Below are positions 53,850-62,691 of a stretch of DNA of 64,000 nt, in pieces. The stretch is from Chitinophaga sancti (GTDB taxonomy: Bacteria > Bacteroidota > Bacteroidia > Chitinophagales > Chitinophagaceae). The DNA lies in assembly GCF_034087045.1 (NCBI RefSeq), contig NZ_CP139247.1:1364001-1428000 (forward strand), read 5' to 3'. The translations under genes and the position numbers were made by a program. How positions within the stretch are numbered: the first letter of the stretch is position 1; the number at the start of each line of letters is the position of its first letter. The notes below the pieces were generated by a model. It was not told the DNA's origin and did no database searches. It worked only from the letters and a program-made list of their open reading frames with translations.

Positions 53850-54692
53850 GTGCAAAAATCACAAGTTCTATTGGTAGGTGCCGCGGTGGCATTACTAGTT
53901 GTATTGGTCGCCTTCGGCCGCACCATACCGCATTCGGAGAAAAAAGCGATGCCAACTGCCGGCCCCATGATGGGCGGTCAGGAGCAGCAACCTATTGCCT
54001 TTAGCGAATTGCTGGCCACAGCCAAGCAAAAAGTCCCTGCTGATAAATTACTTTTGATCAATTCTTTGGAAAATAAAGTAGTGCGGGGTGATGTTAAAAC
54101 TCAGCAAATAGCCGCTTATAAACAGCTTTATGCCTCCTGGGATAGCCTTAACCAACTACCCATAGCTGCGCATTATCTTGGCGAAGCCGCCAAGTTGGAA
54201 AATTCCGAAAAAAGCCTCACCTTTGCAGCCAATTTATTTTTGGAACACCTGGAACATGCTCAGGACCCGGCAATTAGTAAATGGGAAAGCCAACAGGCGC
54301 TCTCATTGCTGGATCAGGCTATTAAGCTTAGCCCGAACAATGATTCCCTAAAGATTCAACAGGCGCTGTTGTATATGAATACCGGCGAACCTATGGTGGG
54401 TGTCCAGAAACTCAGGGAAGTGGTGGCTGCCAATCCCGACAATCTTGAAGCTCAGTTGACACTGGCCAATCTTGCTATCCAATCAGGACAGTATGACAAA
54501 GCCATCCAACGTATGGATACACTGTTGCAACGCCACCCGGACGAAGCGAAAGCCATTTTCGTCCAGGCCGAAGCTTACCGCTCTAAAGGTGATGTAAAAA
54601 AAGCAGTGGAACTGTTCGAGCAATGCAAAAAACTGCTCAAAGACCCAGCCCTAAAGGCTGAAATTGACAATTATATTAAGAGTATTCAATAA
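53850..54692 (+). CDS. Membrane-anchored tetratricopeptide repeat protein
   Basis: 280 residues from a GTG start (QKSQVLLVGAAVALLVVLVA forms the N-terminal helix). About three TPR units lie at ~140-275 (LDQAIKLSPNNDSLKIQQAL, LREVVAANPDNLEAQLTLAN, QRMDTLLQRHPDEAKAIFV). The protein faces the periplasm and its role is unknown; the position between HU and rng is conserved, and a scaffold function is inferred. It is 23 bp after the HU stop. Confidence 0.75.
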   Translation: MQKSQVLLVGAAVALLVVLVAFGRTIPHSEKKAMPTAGPMMGGQEQQPIAFSELLATAKQKVPADKLLLINSLENKVVRGDVKTQQIAAYKQLYASWDSLNQLPIAAHYLGEAAKLENSEKSLTFAANLFLEHLEHAQDPAISKWESQQALSLLDQAIKLSPNNDSLKIQQALLYMNTGEPMVGVQKLREVVAANPDNLEAQLTLANLAIQSGQYDKAIQRMDTLLQRHPDEAKAIFVQAEAYRSKGDVKKAVELFEQCKKLLKDPALKAEIDNYIKSIQ

Positions 54693-54726
54693 TATTCTAT
54701 TTTTTAAACATTTTAAACTTTTTAGC

Positions 54727-54822
54727 ATGCCTTGCGGTAAGAAAAGAAAGAGACATAAAATTGCCACTCACAAACGTAAAAAAAGACTGAGAAAGAACCG
54801 GCATAAGAAAAATAAGAAATAG
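54727..54822 (+). CDS. AURKAIP1/COX24-domain small ribosomal protein (bS22-like)
   Basis: 31 residues, nearly all Lys/Arg: MPCGKKRKRHKIATHKRKKR and then LRKNRHKKNKK. It matches the AURKAIP1/COX24 C-terminal domain family, related to mitochondrial mS38 and mycobacterial bS22, which bind the small-subunit rRNA. Its usual position just before rng in Bacteroidota supports a real gene; a stop-free frame and a matching start (ATG) are clear. Ribosomal location is inferred from the family. Confidence 0.75.
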   Translation: MPCGKKRKRHKIATHKRKKRLRKNRHKKNKK

Positions 54823-54899
54823 TTTTCTCCTGTTTCCCGCCATTTATACTAACCAGGTTTTATTTAAGGCGTGTTAATCGGATAAATTTTTTTATATAC

Positions 54900-54951
54900 C
54901 CTGCATGATTTTAGCGATTATTCTTAAATTGCTGAAGTCATGCAGGTTTTT
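54900..54951 (+). terminator. Strong terminator of the HU-TPR-COX24 operon
   Basis: A 16-bp stem (54900-54915 with 54931-54946, two G-T pairs) with a 15-nt loop and then five T. It begins 78 bp after the last stop codon. The rest of the 304-bp gap to rng (54952-55126) has no other feature. Confidence 0.8.
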
Positions 54952-55126
54952 CCACAATTCCCGCTTAGCATCCCGGATATTACCTGCTAGATCGCTAAAC
55001 CCTTAAGCAATCCATCATCATGTATGCTAACGTCATTGTTAGCTATAATCTGGTATGCAGTAAGCTGTTATTAAATAGTCGTGCATAACATAAAGGTGAA
55101 GTTATAATGGTTAAAATTTTGGACGC

Positions 55127-56677
55127 TTGAACAAGGAACTAATTATAAATGCGGCACCTACTGGTGTGGAAATAGCGTTGCTGGAAGATAAAAAATTGGT
55201 CGAATTGCATCATGAAAGTGGCAACCCCAATTTTGCTGTAGGAGATTTATACCTGGGGCGGGTTAAAAAACTAATTCCAGGCCTGAATGCAGCGTTTGTT
55301 GATGTTGGCTTTGAGAAAGATGCCTTTTTGCATTACACTGATCTTAGCCCTTACATACGCTCAATACTAAAATTTACCCAGCAGGCTATTTCTGATAAAA
55401 CCCCCGAGGGGTTTGATTTTACAAAGTTTAAGAACGAGCCGGAAATTGTAAAAACCGGTAAAATCACAGACGTACTGGGCGGTAAACCCAATATTCTTGT
55501 GCAAATCCTGAAAGAGCCCATTTCTTCAAAAGGCCCCCGTCTGAGCTGCGAAATTTCTTTACCAGGAAGATTTATCGTGTTAACACCCTTTAATGACATT
55601 GTAGCTGTATCTAAAAAGATACACTCTTCCGAAGAAAGAAAACGCCTGCAAAAGATCGTCGAAGCTATCAAAACACCCAATTTCGGTGTGATAGTCCGCA
55701 CAGCCGCTGAAGGAAAGAAAACTGCAGAACTGCACGAAGACCTTACCACCCTGGTCGAAACCTGGAAAAATATTCAGTCAAATCTGAAAGGCGCACAGCC
55801 TCCACAGAAAATACTGAGCGAACAGGCCAAGACTACCAGTATACTCCGTGACCTGCTGAACGAAAGTTTTAACAGGATCGTGATTAACGATAAGAACATG
55901 TACACTGACACCCGGGCGTATATCCAAAAGATAGCTCCCGAGAAGCAGGATATTGTTACTTATTATCATAATGGCGCACCCATTTTTGATCACTACGGCA
56001 TTACCCGGCAGGTAAAAGCTTCCTTTGGCAAAACTGTCAACCTGGATAGTGGTGTATACCTTATTATTGAAGCAACTGAAGCCCTCCATGTCATCGATGT
56101 GAACAGCGGCTACAAGAGCTCCAGTAATAACCAGGAACAAAATGCCCTGGCATCCAACCTGGAAGCTGCTGCCGAAATTGCCCGACAACTACGTCTGCGC
56201 GACCTTGGAGGCATCATTATCATTGACTTCATCGATATGAAGCTGCCTGAAAACAAAAAGGTAGTGTATGAAGCAATGGAGAAATTTATGGCCCAGGATA
56301 GAGCTAAACACACCATTCTGCCTATCTCCAAGTTCGGACTCATGCAGATCACCCGCCAAAGGGTGAAACCGGAAGTCACAATCTCTGTAGCAGAAGATTG
56401 CCCTACCTGTCATGGTACCGGCAAAATCGGCGCCTCTGTACTGATCATAGATGACATCGAAAAGAACCTGCAATACCTGATTAACCATCAGCATAAGGGA
56501 CTCTCCATCCATGTGCACCCCATATTTAAAGCTTTCCTTACACAAGGATTCCTTACCTCTCGTCAATGGAAATGGTATTTCCAGTATAAAAAATGGATCA
56601 AAATTAAAGCTGACTCTAACTACCACCTGACAGAGTATCGCTTTTTTGATGTCAATGATGAAGAAATAAAACTCTAG
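55127..56677 (+). CDS. rng: Ribonuclease G/E family protein
   Basis: 516 residues from a TTG start (NKELIINAAPTGVEIALLED). The S1 domain lies at ~35-130 (GDLYLGRVKKLIPGLNAAFV with DVGFEKDAFLHYTDL); the catalytic DNase-I-like part has HVIDVNSG and IIIDFIDMK, giving the metal-binding aspartates; the zinc-link CPTCHGTGK is at ~425. It processes rRNA and mRNA 5' ends. It is in the conserved rng block of Bacteroidota, with a terminator after it. Confidence 0.94.
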   Translation: MNKELIINAAPTGVEIALLEDKKLVELHHESGNPNFAVGDLYLGRVKKLIPGLNAAFVDVGFEKDAFLHYTDLSPYIRSILKFTQQAISDKTPEGFDFTKFKNEPEIVKTGKITDVLGGKPNILVQILKEPISSKGPRLSCEISLPGRFIVLTPFNDIVAVSKKIHSSEERKRLQKIVEAIKTPNFGVIVRTAAEGKKTAELHEDLTTLVETWKNIQSNLKGAQPPQKILSEQAKTTSILRDLLNESFNRIVINDKNMYTDTRAYIQKIAPEKQDIVTYYHNGAPIFDHYGITRQVKASFGKTVNLDSGVYLIIEATEALHVIDVNSGYKSSSNNQEQNALASNLEAAAEIARQLRLRDLGGIIIIDFIDMKLPENKKVVYEAMEKFMAQDRAKHTILPISKFGLMQITRQRVKPEVTISVAEDCPTCHGTGKIGASVLIIDDIEKNLQYLINHQHKGLSIHVHPIFKAFLTQGFLTSRQWKWYFQYKKWIKIKADSNYHLTEYRFFDVNDEEIKL

Positions 56678-56697
56678 AACTGAATCCACAATATTGC

Positions 56698-56736
56698 AAA
56701 ATGCTTAATGCCGTAACCGCATTAAGCATTTTGCTT
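56698..56736 (+). terminator. Terminator of rng
   Basis: A perfect 14-bp stem aaaatgcttaatgc/gcattaagcatttt with a 7-nt loop, then tgctttta. Confidence 0.8.
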
Positions 56737-56788
56737 TTAAATGGTTATCAACTTTTTCCTTTACTTTTATACCATACCACATTAAATC

Positions 56789-58450
56789 ATGATCATGCGC
56801 AATGTTCCCCTATTTCTGCTTGCATTGGCAGCTGTCTTCGCATCCTGTAATCACGAAGGTAAACGTAAACGACAGCGCGTAAGAGATACCAGTCACTATA
56901 CCCAGAAGGACTATATTGACCTGACGCTTGATAGTAATGCTGTAAATACTTTTTTACAACATGATTCCAGCAATGCTTCTTATATCCGTAGCTTCTACAG
57001 ACAACGTAACTATCACTTTGCCTGGATAGGTAATGATGGACAACTGACCGAACAGGCAGGAAACTTTATCAACCTGATGAAATCTGATGCTGCTTTTGGT
57101 TTGAATGATACTAGTATTATCAGCCGTCCGCTGCGTGAGATGTACGATACCCTCATGATGGAAGGAGGTAAACTGAAACCTGACGATAAATCTGTTCCTC
57201 AGATTGAACTGTCGCTCACTGCCCAGTTTTTTGCTTATGGCAATAAAGTATGGGGTGGTCTGACTTCTGATACTGCCAAAGACTTAGAATGGTTCATTCC
57301 TCGCAAACAGATTAATATAGAAGGCTTGCTGGACTCTATGATCACCCGTCCTGCAAATGCATTTGAAGAACCTGTAAACATACAATATAAACTGTTGCGC
57401 AATAAACTCAAACAACTGGCTACACTGGAAAAAGAGCCATGGGATTCCCTGCGTGCAGCAGAAAAATTATATAAACAAGGAGCCTCTGCACCAGTGGTTG
57501 CAAGTGTAAAACATCGTTTGCATCTGTTAGGCGATCTGTTGGCAGATGATACTACTGCTTTGTTTACACCAGCATTGGATTCAGCTATCCGCAACTTCCA
57601 GGATAGAACCGGACTGAAAACGGATGGTACTATTCAGTTGCCTCTGCTGCGTGCACTGAATGTAACACCTAAACAACGTATTACACAAATCCTGATCAAC
57701 ATGGAGCGTCTGCGTTGGGTGCCTGCTTCACCACCATCTACTTATTTGTTGGTAAATATTCCTGCATTTAAACTGTATGTATACGATAGCAGTAAACTGG
57801 ATTGGAGTTGCAATGTAGTAGTAGGAAAACCAGGTGCGAATACCGTTATCTTCAGCAATGAAGTAAAGTATGTAGTGTTTGCCCCATATTGGAATGTACC
57901 GCCTGGTATCCTGCAAAAAGAAGTGCTACCTGCCATGCGTCGCAACAGTGGCTATCTGGCCAGAAACCATATGGAAGTAGTGACTGGAAATGGCAAACCT
58001 GTAAGTGCAGGATCTATTAATTGGGCTAAAGCTTCTGCTTCTAATTTCCCATATATTATTCGTCAGTTACCGGGTGGATCCAATTCTTTGGGTAAGGTGA
58101 AATTTCTCTTCCCGAATGAGTATAATATCTATCTGCACGATACGCCATCCAAAGGTTTATTTGGTGAGAACAAACGTACTTTCAGCCATGGCTGTATCAG
58201 GGTTTCCGAACCTCAGCACCTGGCAGAATGGTTGCTGCGCAAAGATTCCAGCTGGACGAAGTCAAAGATTGTAGATGCGATGAATGCGGGTAAGGAGAAG
58301 TTTGTAACGCTGAAACAACGGGTGCCGGTGTTTATCGGATATTTCACTGCGTTTGTGGATAGTGAGGGCAGATTGAATTTCAGAGATGATGTATATGGCC
58401 ATGATGCGAAACTGGCTACCACCTTATTTGGAACAAAGGCTGACTTATAA
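56789..58450 (+). CDS. Large L,D-transpeptidase (YcbB/LdtD-like)
   Basis: 553 residues. The N-terminus (LFLLALAAVFASC) is a lipoprotein signal. An L,D-transpeptidase scaffold domain (~60-230) is followed by a peptidoglycan-binding domain (~235-295, VKHRLHLLGDLLADDTTALF) and a YkuD catalytic domain (~320-520) with the nucleophile in FSHGCIRVSEP (Cys) and His in NIYLHDTP. This is the domain order of E. coli LdtD (YcbB). The first ATG is at 56789 and a second at 56795. It is the second L,D-transpeptidase of the window. Confidence 0.9.
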   Translation: MIMRNVPLFLLALAAVFASCNHEGKRKRQRVRDTSHYTQKDYIDLTLDSNAVNTFLQHDSSNASYIRSFYRQRNYHFAWIGNDGQLTEQAGNFINLMKSDAAFGLNDTSIISRPLREMYDTLMMEGGKLKPDDKSVPQIELSLTAQFFAYGNKVWGGLTSDTAKDLEWFIPRKQINIEGLLDSMITRPANAFEEPVNIQYKLLRNKLKQLATLEKEPWDSLRAAEKLYKQGASAPVVASVKHRLHLLGDLLADDTTALFTPALDSAIRNFQDRTGLKTDGTIQLPLLRALNVTPKQRITQILINMERLRWVPASPPSTYLLVNIPAFKLYVYDSSKLDWSCNVVVGKPGANTVIFSNEVKYVVFAPYWNVPPGILQKEVLPAMRRNSGYLARNHMEVVTGNGKPVSAGSINWAKASASNFPYIIRQLPGGSNSLGKVKFLFPNEYNIYLHDTPSKGLFGENKRTFSHGCIRVSEPQHLAEWLLRKDSSWTKSKIVDAMNAGKEKFVTLKQRVPVFIGYFTAFVDSEGRLNFRDDVYGHDAKLATTLFGTKADL

Positions 58451-58471
58451 AGTCAGCCTTTGGCTTTCATA

Positions 58472-58852
58472 TTATTTGCTGGCAATCACAGAGATCTCCA
58501 CGTGTACGTTCTTTGGCAAAGCAGCTACCTGCACCGTTTCGCGGGCAGGGAAATAACCGCTGAAGTAACTACCGTAAGCTTCATTGATCTTGCCGAAATC
58601 GTTCATGTCGGTGATGAAGATGGTACTCTTCAGTACATCGCTGAAATCCATACCTGCAGCATTCAGAATCGCTTTTACATTCTGCATTACCTGGTGTGTT
58701 TCTGCAACGATATCTTCAGTTACCAGCTGATTGGTGGCTGGATTGATAGCAATCTGTCCGGAAGCAAAAAGCATATTACCTGTCAGGATTGCCTGGTTAT
58801 ATGGGCCTATTGGAGCAGGCGCATTCGGAGTATTGATGATCTGTTTTTCCAT
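58472..58852 (-). CDS. ridA: RidA family reactive imine/enamine deaminase
   Basis: 126 residues, the standard size. Signatures are TPNAPAPIGPYNQAI, MLFASGQIAINPATNQLV, ILNAAGMDFSDVLKSTIFIT and PARETVQVAALPKNVHVEIS, with the arginine (PARETV) that binds substrate carboxylates. RidA hydrolyses 2-aminoacrylate and protects PLP enzymes. It converges with the L,D-transpeptidase and diverges from the 3-hydroxyacyl-CoA dehydrogenase-like gene. Confidence 0.95.
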   Translation of the reverse strand: MEKQIINTPNAPAPIGPYNQAILTGNMLFASGQIAINPATNQLVTEDIVAETHQVMQNVKAILNAAGMDFSDVLKSTIFITDMNDFGKINEAYGSYFSGYFPARETVQVAALPKNVHVEISVIASK

Positions 58853-58902
58853 AGTGTAAAAATAATTAGTTATTAATTAATAGGTTTGCGAAAATTTAGC
58901 CC

Positions 58903-59556
58903 ATGAATATCCTTGTTATCGGAGATCAGCAAAATTTTATAGCGTTAGAGCGCAAAGGTGGTCTGGCTGCACATACAGTGGAGCGGACTGATAGCCTGGA
59001 AGGGGCGGAAGCACTGCAAAACAGGGATCTCGTCATTGACTTACTGTTTGATGCGCACCCGGAAAATGCCGCTGTTTACGCGCAATATCCGGCTATTCCG
59101 GTACTGGCAGGTGTGGTGAAAACCTCTCTGCACTCAGTGAATAAGACATATGGCTGTACCCTGATAGGGTGCAACTGGTTACCAGGCTTTATTGATATGC
59201 CGGTGACAGAAATCTCTCTGCTGGATGCAACACAACAACCTGTGTTAGTAGCTATCATGCAGCAACTGGGTTGGGAGTATGAACTGGTGCAGGATGCAGT
59301 AGGCATGGTCACTCCCCGGGTGATATGTATGATCATCAATGAGGCATATATGGCGGCTGAAACAAACACTGCATCCAGGGAAGACATTGATGTCGCTATG
59401 AAACTGGGCACCAATTATCCCATGGGTCCTTTTGAATGGAGTAAAAAAATCGGGATCAAAGAAGTATACGAAGTACTTGCTGCTGTACACACAGCTACTG
59501 GCAATGAACGATATGCTATCAGTGAATTATTGGAAAAGGAAGCTAGAAATAATTAA
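58903..59556 (+). CDS. 3-hydroxyacyl-CoA dehydrogenase-like protein (degenerate Rossmann half)
   Basis: 217 residues. The C-terminal 3HCDH helical domain is clear (~130-205, GMVTPRVICMIINEAYMAAE, then NYPMGPFEWSKKIG). The N-terminus (MNILVIGDQQNFIALERKGG) lacks the GxGxxG NAD motif and is much shorter than a full enzyme (~280), so NAD binding is doubtful. A TAGGTTTG -7 element (58881-58888) gives a leader of ~11 nt. It is 3 bp before tsaB and probably co-transcribed. Confidence 0.75.
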   Translation: MNILVIGDQQNFIALERKGGLAAHTVERTDSLEGAEALQNRDLVIDLLFDAHPENAAVYAQYPAIPVLAGVVKTSLHSVNKTYGCTLIGCNWLPGFIDMPVTEISLLDATQQPVLVAIMQQLGWEYELVQDAVGMVTPRVICMIINEAYMAAETNTASREDIDVAMKLGTNYPMGPFEWSKKIGIKEVYEVLAAVHTATGNERYAISELLEKEARNN

Positions 59557-59559
59557 ATA

Positions 59560-60237
59560 ATGGCATTAATACTCAATATCGATACGGCTACGAATATAGG
59601 TTCAGTATGTCTTTCTAAAGATGGACAGGTATTACAAACCCTGGTCAATGATCAGCAACAGGATCATGCTGCGACTATGACTTTGTTTATTCAGCAGTTA
59701 ATGCAGGAACACCGTGTGACGCCTGCACAACTGGATGCCATCGCTGTGAGTGCCGGACCTGGTTCCTATACCGGATTGAGGGTAGGAGTGGCTACTGCCA
59801 AAGGGTTATGCTATGCCTGGGAAAAACCGTTGATAGCAATTTCTACGCTACAACAGATGACGCTAGGCATCCTAAGTGTTGCTAATGATGAAAATGCTTT
59901 GTATGCGCCAATGCTGGATGCACGTCGTATGGAGGTATATACCGCCGTATACACTGCACAGCTGGATGAAATCCTTGCTCCACAGGCATTGATTTTAACT
60001 CCTGAGGCTTATGCTGCTCAACTGGCTGACAAGAAAGTTTTTTTCTTTGGAAATGGTAGTGACAAGTGGCAGCAATTAATGGGACAGCACGCCCATGCTA
60101 CATTTTTACCATATACATTGAAAGCTGCACATATGGTGCAATTAGCAGAAAAAGCCTTTGAAAAAGGCACATTTGAAGATGTGGCATATTTTAGTCCTTT
60201 CTATCTTAAACCTTTCCACTCAACTATGAAGAAATAG
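59560..60237 (+). CDS. tsaB: tRNA threonylcarbamoyladenosine synthesis protein TsaB
   Basis: 225 residues. ASKHA-fold protein starting MALILNIDTATNIGSVCLSK, with VSAGPGSYTGLRVGVATAKG and MLDARRMEVYTAVY. TsaB pairs with TsaD and TsaE to make t6A37 on tRNAs. It follows the dehydrogenase-like gene with a 3-bp gap, so they are likely one operon. Confidence 0.94.
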   Translation: MALILNIDTATNIGSVCLSKDGQVLQTLVNDQQQDHAATMTLFIQQLMQEHRVTPAQLDAIAVSAGPGSYTGLRVGVATAKGLCYAWEKPLIAISTLQQMTLGILSVANDENALYAPMLDARRMEVYTAVYTAQLDEILAPQALILTPEAYAAQLADKKVFFFGNGSDKWQQLMGQHAHATFLPYTLKAAHMVQLAEKAFEKGTFEDVAYFSPFYLKPFHSTMKK

Positions 60238-60528
60238 TACCCATATTGTCACAAATACGCTTTTTGCCCCCAAATACTACTTAATTGCTCTCAAAATGAA
60301 GTGTATTTTTAACATTTATGCAAAATACTGTCATGGAACTGTCAAATTACGTTTAATTGGCAAGTAAACCCCGTCTATATATTAAAAAATAAGGTATAGA
60401 AGTTTTTTTTATTACGACTAATATTATATTTTTGTATAAATCGATACCCGGTTATTGTTTTCTAACAAGTTATGGGTTTACTGTCCGTTGATCCCTTTCA
60501 TTTCATCATTTTTTAAAACTATTATGCG
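60238..60528. other. Intergenic region upstream of the ArsR-like gene
   Basis: 291 bp, AT-rich. A TATTTTTG -7 element lies at 60427-60434 and would give a ~90-nt leader for the next gene. No -33 TTG at the usual distance is seen, and no terminator for tsaB is obvious. Confidence 0.45.
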
Positions 60529-60888
60529 ATGGAAAAAACATTATTAACGACCTCTTCTAATACTCTTATTATTTCTAGAGGTACCAATGAAAAAGACCAA
60601 ATTAAATTGGATTACATTGCCGTTAAGAAGGCAGCTATGGTATTGCGTGCAATAAATCATAAGCTGCGCCAGCAAATGATTAAGCTGCTGGAAGATCACA
60701 AAAAAATGACAGTGACTGAAATCTACGTTAAGCTGCGTCTTGAGCAGTCAGTAGCTTCACAGCACCTGGCTATTCTTCGTCGTGCCGGCATTGTGATTAC
60801 CGAAAGAGATGGTAAATTCATTCACTATACGATTAACAAACAACGTATAGCAGAAGTTGCCAAATTCGTAGAAGAGCTGGTAGGCTAA
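60529..60888 (+). CDS. ArsR-fold winged-helix regulator without metal ligands
   Basis: 119 residues. The winged helix is VTEIYVKLRLEQSVASQHLA with ILRRAGIVITERDGKFIHYTI, the core of ArsR/SmtB proteins. The metal-binding ELCVCD-type motif is replaced by EIYVKLRL and the protein has no cysteine at all, so metal sensing is unlikely. It may respond to another signal or act as a constitutive regulator. The extra N-terminal ~30 residues are polar. It is a single gene. Confidence 0.85.
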   Translation: MEKTLLTTSSNTLIISRGTNEKDQIKLDYIAVKKAAMVLRAINHKLRQQMIKLLEDHKKMTVTEIYVKLRLEQSVASQHLAILRRAGIVITERDGKFIHYTINKQRIAEVAKFVEELVG

Positions 60889-60904
60889 TATGGTTTTGGT
60901 TATT

Positions 60905-61086
60905 GCTCAGCTGAGTACAAAAAAATATTGGGGCCTAACTAAGAGTGCAATAAGCTGAGAACTTTTAGTTAGGTTCAAATTTTTGCGGGGGAAGCATTTG
61001 TTAGTAGTGATAGCTCAGTAGCATTGTAAAATCTTTTAACATCATTCCGGTTATGAACAACATAACGGGTTGATGTTTTTTTGCTA
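60905..61086 (+). ncRNA. Structured intergenic region with three hairpins
   Basis: After the ArsR-like stop come a perfect 10-bp palindrome ctcagctgag, a 13-bp stem (cctaactaagagt with acttttagttagg, ~60934-60973), and a strong terminator hairpin (61038-61086). There is no ORF. It may be a 3' UTR with an attenuator, or a small RNA; only the structure is seen. Confidence 0.3.
61038..61086 (+). terminator. Strong terminator upstream of the MBL/rhodanese gene
   Basis: A long stem (aacatca...ccggttatg with cataacgggttgatgtt) closed by a 5-nt loop and followed by T-run. Confidence 0.75.
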
Positions 61087-61157
61087 TACATATCTGTATT
61101 GCATTCTTAATATGTTATATCCTCGTACCCATGGTAGCTTCCTGCTTTAATTATCCG

Positions 61158-61165
61158 TAAATTTG
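61158..61165 (+). promoter_or_regulatory. -7 element of the MBL/rhodanese gene
   Basis: TAAATTTG stands 17 bp before the ATG at 61183. No -33 TTG at the usual distance is seen. Confidence 0.4.
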
Positions 61166-61182
61166 CAGGAAATCAAAGATCA

Positions 61183-62586
61183 ATGTTTGTAAAGCAACTG
61201 TATACTAATTGCTTATCGGAGGCTGCCTACTTTATAGAGTCGGAAGGTGAAGCTGTTGTGATAGATCCCCTGCGGGATATCGATGCATACCTTGACCTCG
61301 CTAAAGAGCGCAACGCCACTATAAAGTATATTTTCGAAACCCATTTTCATGCTGATTTCGTATCAGGTCACCTGGATCTGGCTGCCGCTACGCAGGCGCC
61401 TATCGTATATGGTCCCGAAGCGGTAACCAGCTTTCCTATCTACAAAGCCAAAGACAAAGAATTATTCAATATAGGAAAACTGCGTCTGCAGGTGATCCAT
61501 ACTCCCGGTCATACGCTGGAATCTACCTGTTATCTGCTGCTGGACGAACAGGGCCAACCTGCCAGCCTGTTTACAGGCGATACCCTCTTTGTAGGAGACG
61601 TAGGCCGTCCAGACCTCTTCAGTGGTAATCTGACTAAAGAAGAACTGGCGGGTTTGCTTTTCGACTCCCTGAATAATAAGATCAAAACTTTGCCAGATAC
61701 CGTAACCGTCTATCCCGCTCACGGTCCAGGTTCTTCCTGTGGTAAGAATCTGGGTCCGAATACTTTCAGTACACTGGGTGAGGAAAAGGCGACTAACTAT
61801 GCACTGCTGGCTAACGATAAAGCATCTTTCATTGCTGAAGTAACCGATGGTCTGGCTACCCCCCCATCCTATTTCCCGATCAATGCAAGAATTAACAAAG
61901 AAGGTTACGATACGCTGCAGGCGGTAATGGACAAGAGTAACCAGCCGCTGAGCGTTGAGGAATTCAAAGCCAAAGTGAAAGAAGGAATCCTGATCCTGGA
62001 TACACGTCCTGCTACAGTATTTGCAGAAGGTTTTGTACCTGGTTCCCTCAGCATCGGGCTGGAAGGCCGTTTTGCAGAGTGGGCAGGCAGTCTCCTGAAC
62101 TTTGAGCAGGAAATCGTTCTGGTTACTACCCCCGGTCAGGAAGCAGAAACGATCGTTCGTCTGGCACGTGTAGGTTTCGACCACGTAGTAGGTTACCTGA
62201 AAGGTGGCTATGAAGCTTGGGTTGCTGCTGGTCAGAAACTTGATATGATCATTAACGTAGAGCCTGATGAACTGGCAATGGACATTCCACATGACCCTAA
62301 CCTGGTGATTGTGGATGTACGAAAACCAGCTGAGTTTGCAGACGGTCACATCAAGGATGCCATTAACCTGACCCTGAGCGATATGACAGATCCAGGCACC
62401 CTGGGTGATTTCGATGAATTACATAACCTGTATGTTCATTGCCAGGGTGGTTACAGAAGTATCATTGCCTGCTCCATTCTGAAGAGAGAAGGCATTCACA
62501 ACCTGCGTAATGTGGAAGGTGGTTTCAACAACATGAAAGGCATGCAAGGGCTGGAAGTGGTGAAGGAAAATAACGTATTGAATTAA
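61183..62586 (+). CDS. MBL-fold hydrolase with two rhodanese domains (persulfide dioxygenase-like)
   Basis: 467 residues. The metallo-beta-lactamase domain (~1-240) has THFHADFVSGH, HTPGHT, FTGDTLFVGDVGRPDL and YPAHGPGSSCG, the ETHE1/persulfide dioxygenase pattern. Rhodanese 1 (~255-350) has lost the catalytic cysteine (VTTPGQE), and rhodanese 2 (~365-460) keeps it (VHCQGGYRS). It probably takes part in sulfide/persulfide oxidation. It is a single gene with its own terminator. Confidence 0.9.
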   Translation: MFVKQLYTNCLSEAAYFIESEGEAVVIDPLRDIDAYLDLAKERNATIKYIFETHFHADFVSGHLDLAAATQAPIVYGPEAVTSFPIYKAKDKELFNIGKLRLQVIHTPGHTLESTCYLLLDEQGQPASLFTGDTLFVGDVGRPDLFSGNLTKEELAGLLFDSLNNKIKTLPDTVTVYPAHGPGSSCGKNLGPNTFSTLGEEKATNYALLANDKASFIAEVTDGLATPPSYFPINARINKEGYDTLQAVMDKSNQPLSVEEFKAKVKEGILILDTRPATVFAEGFVPGSLSIGLEGRFAEWAGSLLNFEQEIVLVTTPGQEAETIVRLARVGFDHVVGYLKGGYEAWVAAGQKLDMIINVEPDELAMDIPHDPNLVIVDVRKPAEFADGHIKDAINLTLSDMTDPGTLGDFDELHNLYVHCQGGYRSIIACSILKREGIHNLRNVEGGFNNMKGMQGLEVVKENNVLN

Positions 62587-62608
62587 TACACTTATTACCA
62601 AATAATTA

Positions 62609-62642
62609 AAAAAGGATCGTGCCAGGTGCACGGTCCTTTTTA
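62609..62642 (+). terminator. Terminator of the MBL/rhodanese gene
   Basis: A 12-bp stem aaaggatcgtgc/gcacggtccttt with one G-T pair and loop caggt, then T-run. Confidence 0.8.
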
Positions 62643-62691
62643 ATTTGCGGGAGGTATGCTTTTTGACCGACAATGTGGAAAAAGTATTTCT

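Noticed and set aside
61010..61030. tRNA-like D-arm text (gatagctcagtagc)
   Set aside because: No acceptor stem, anticodon arm or T-arm can be paired with it; it belongs to the hairpin-rich region after the ArsR-like gene.
61462..62349. 295-codon open frame on the minus strand opposite the MBL/rhodanese gene
   Set aside because: It is fully antisense to a strongly conserved gene, has no recognisable domain, and follows from codon bias of the real gene.
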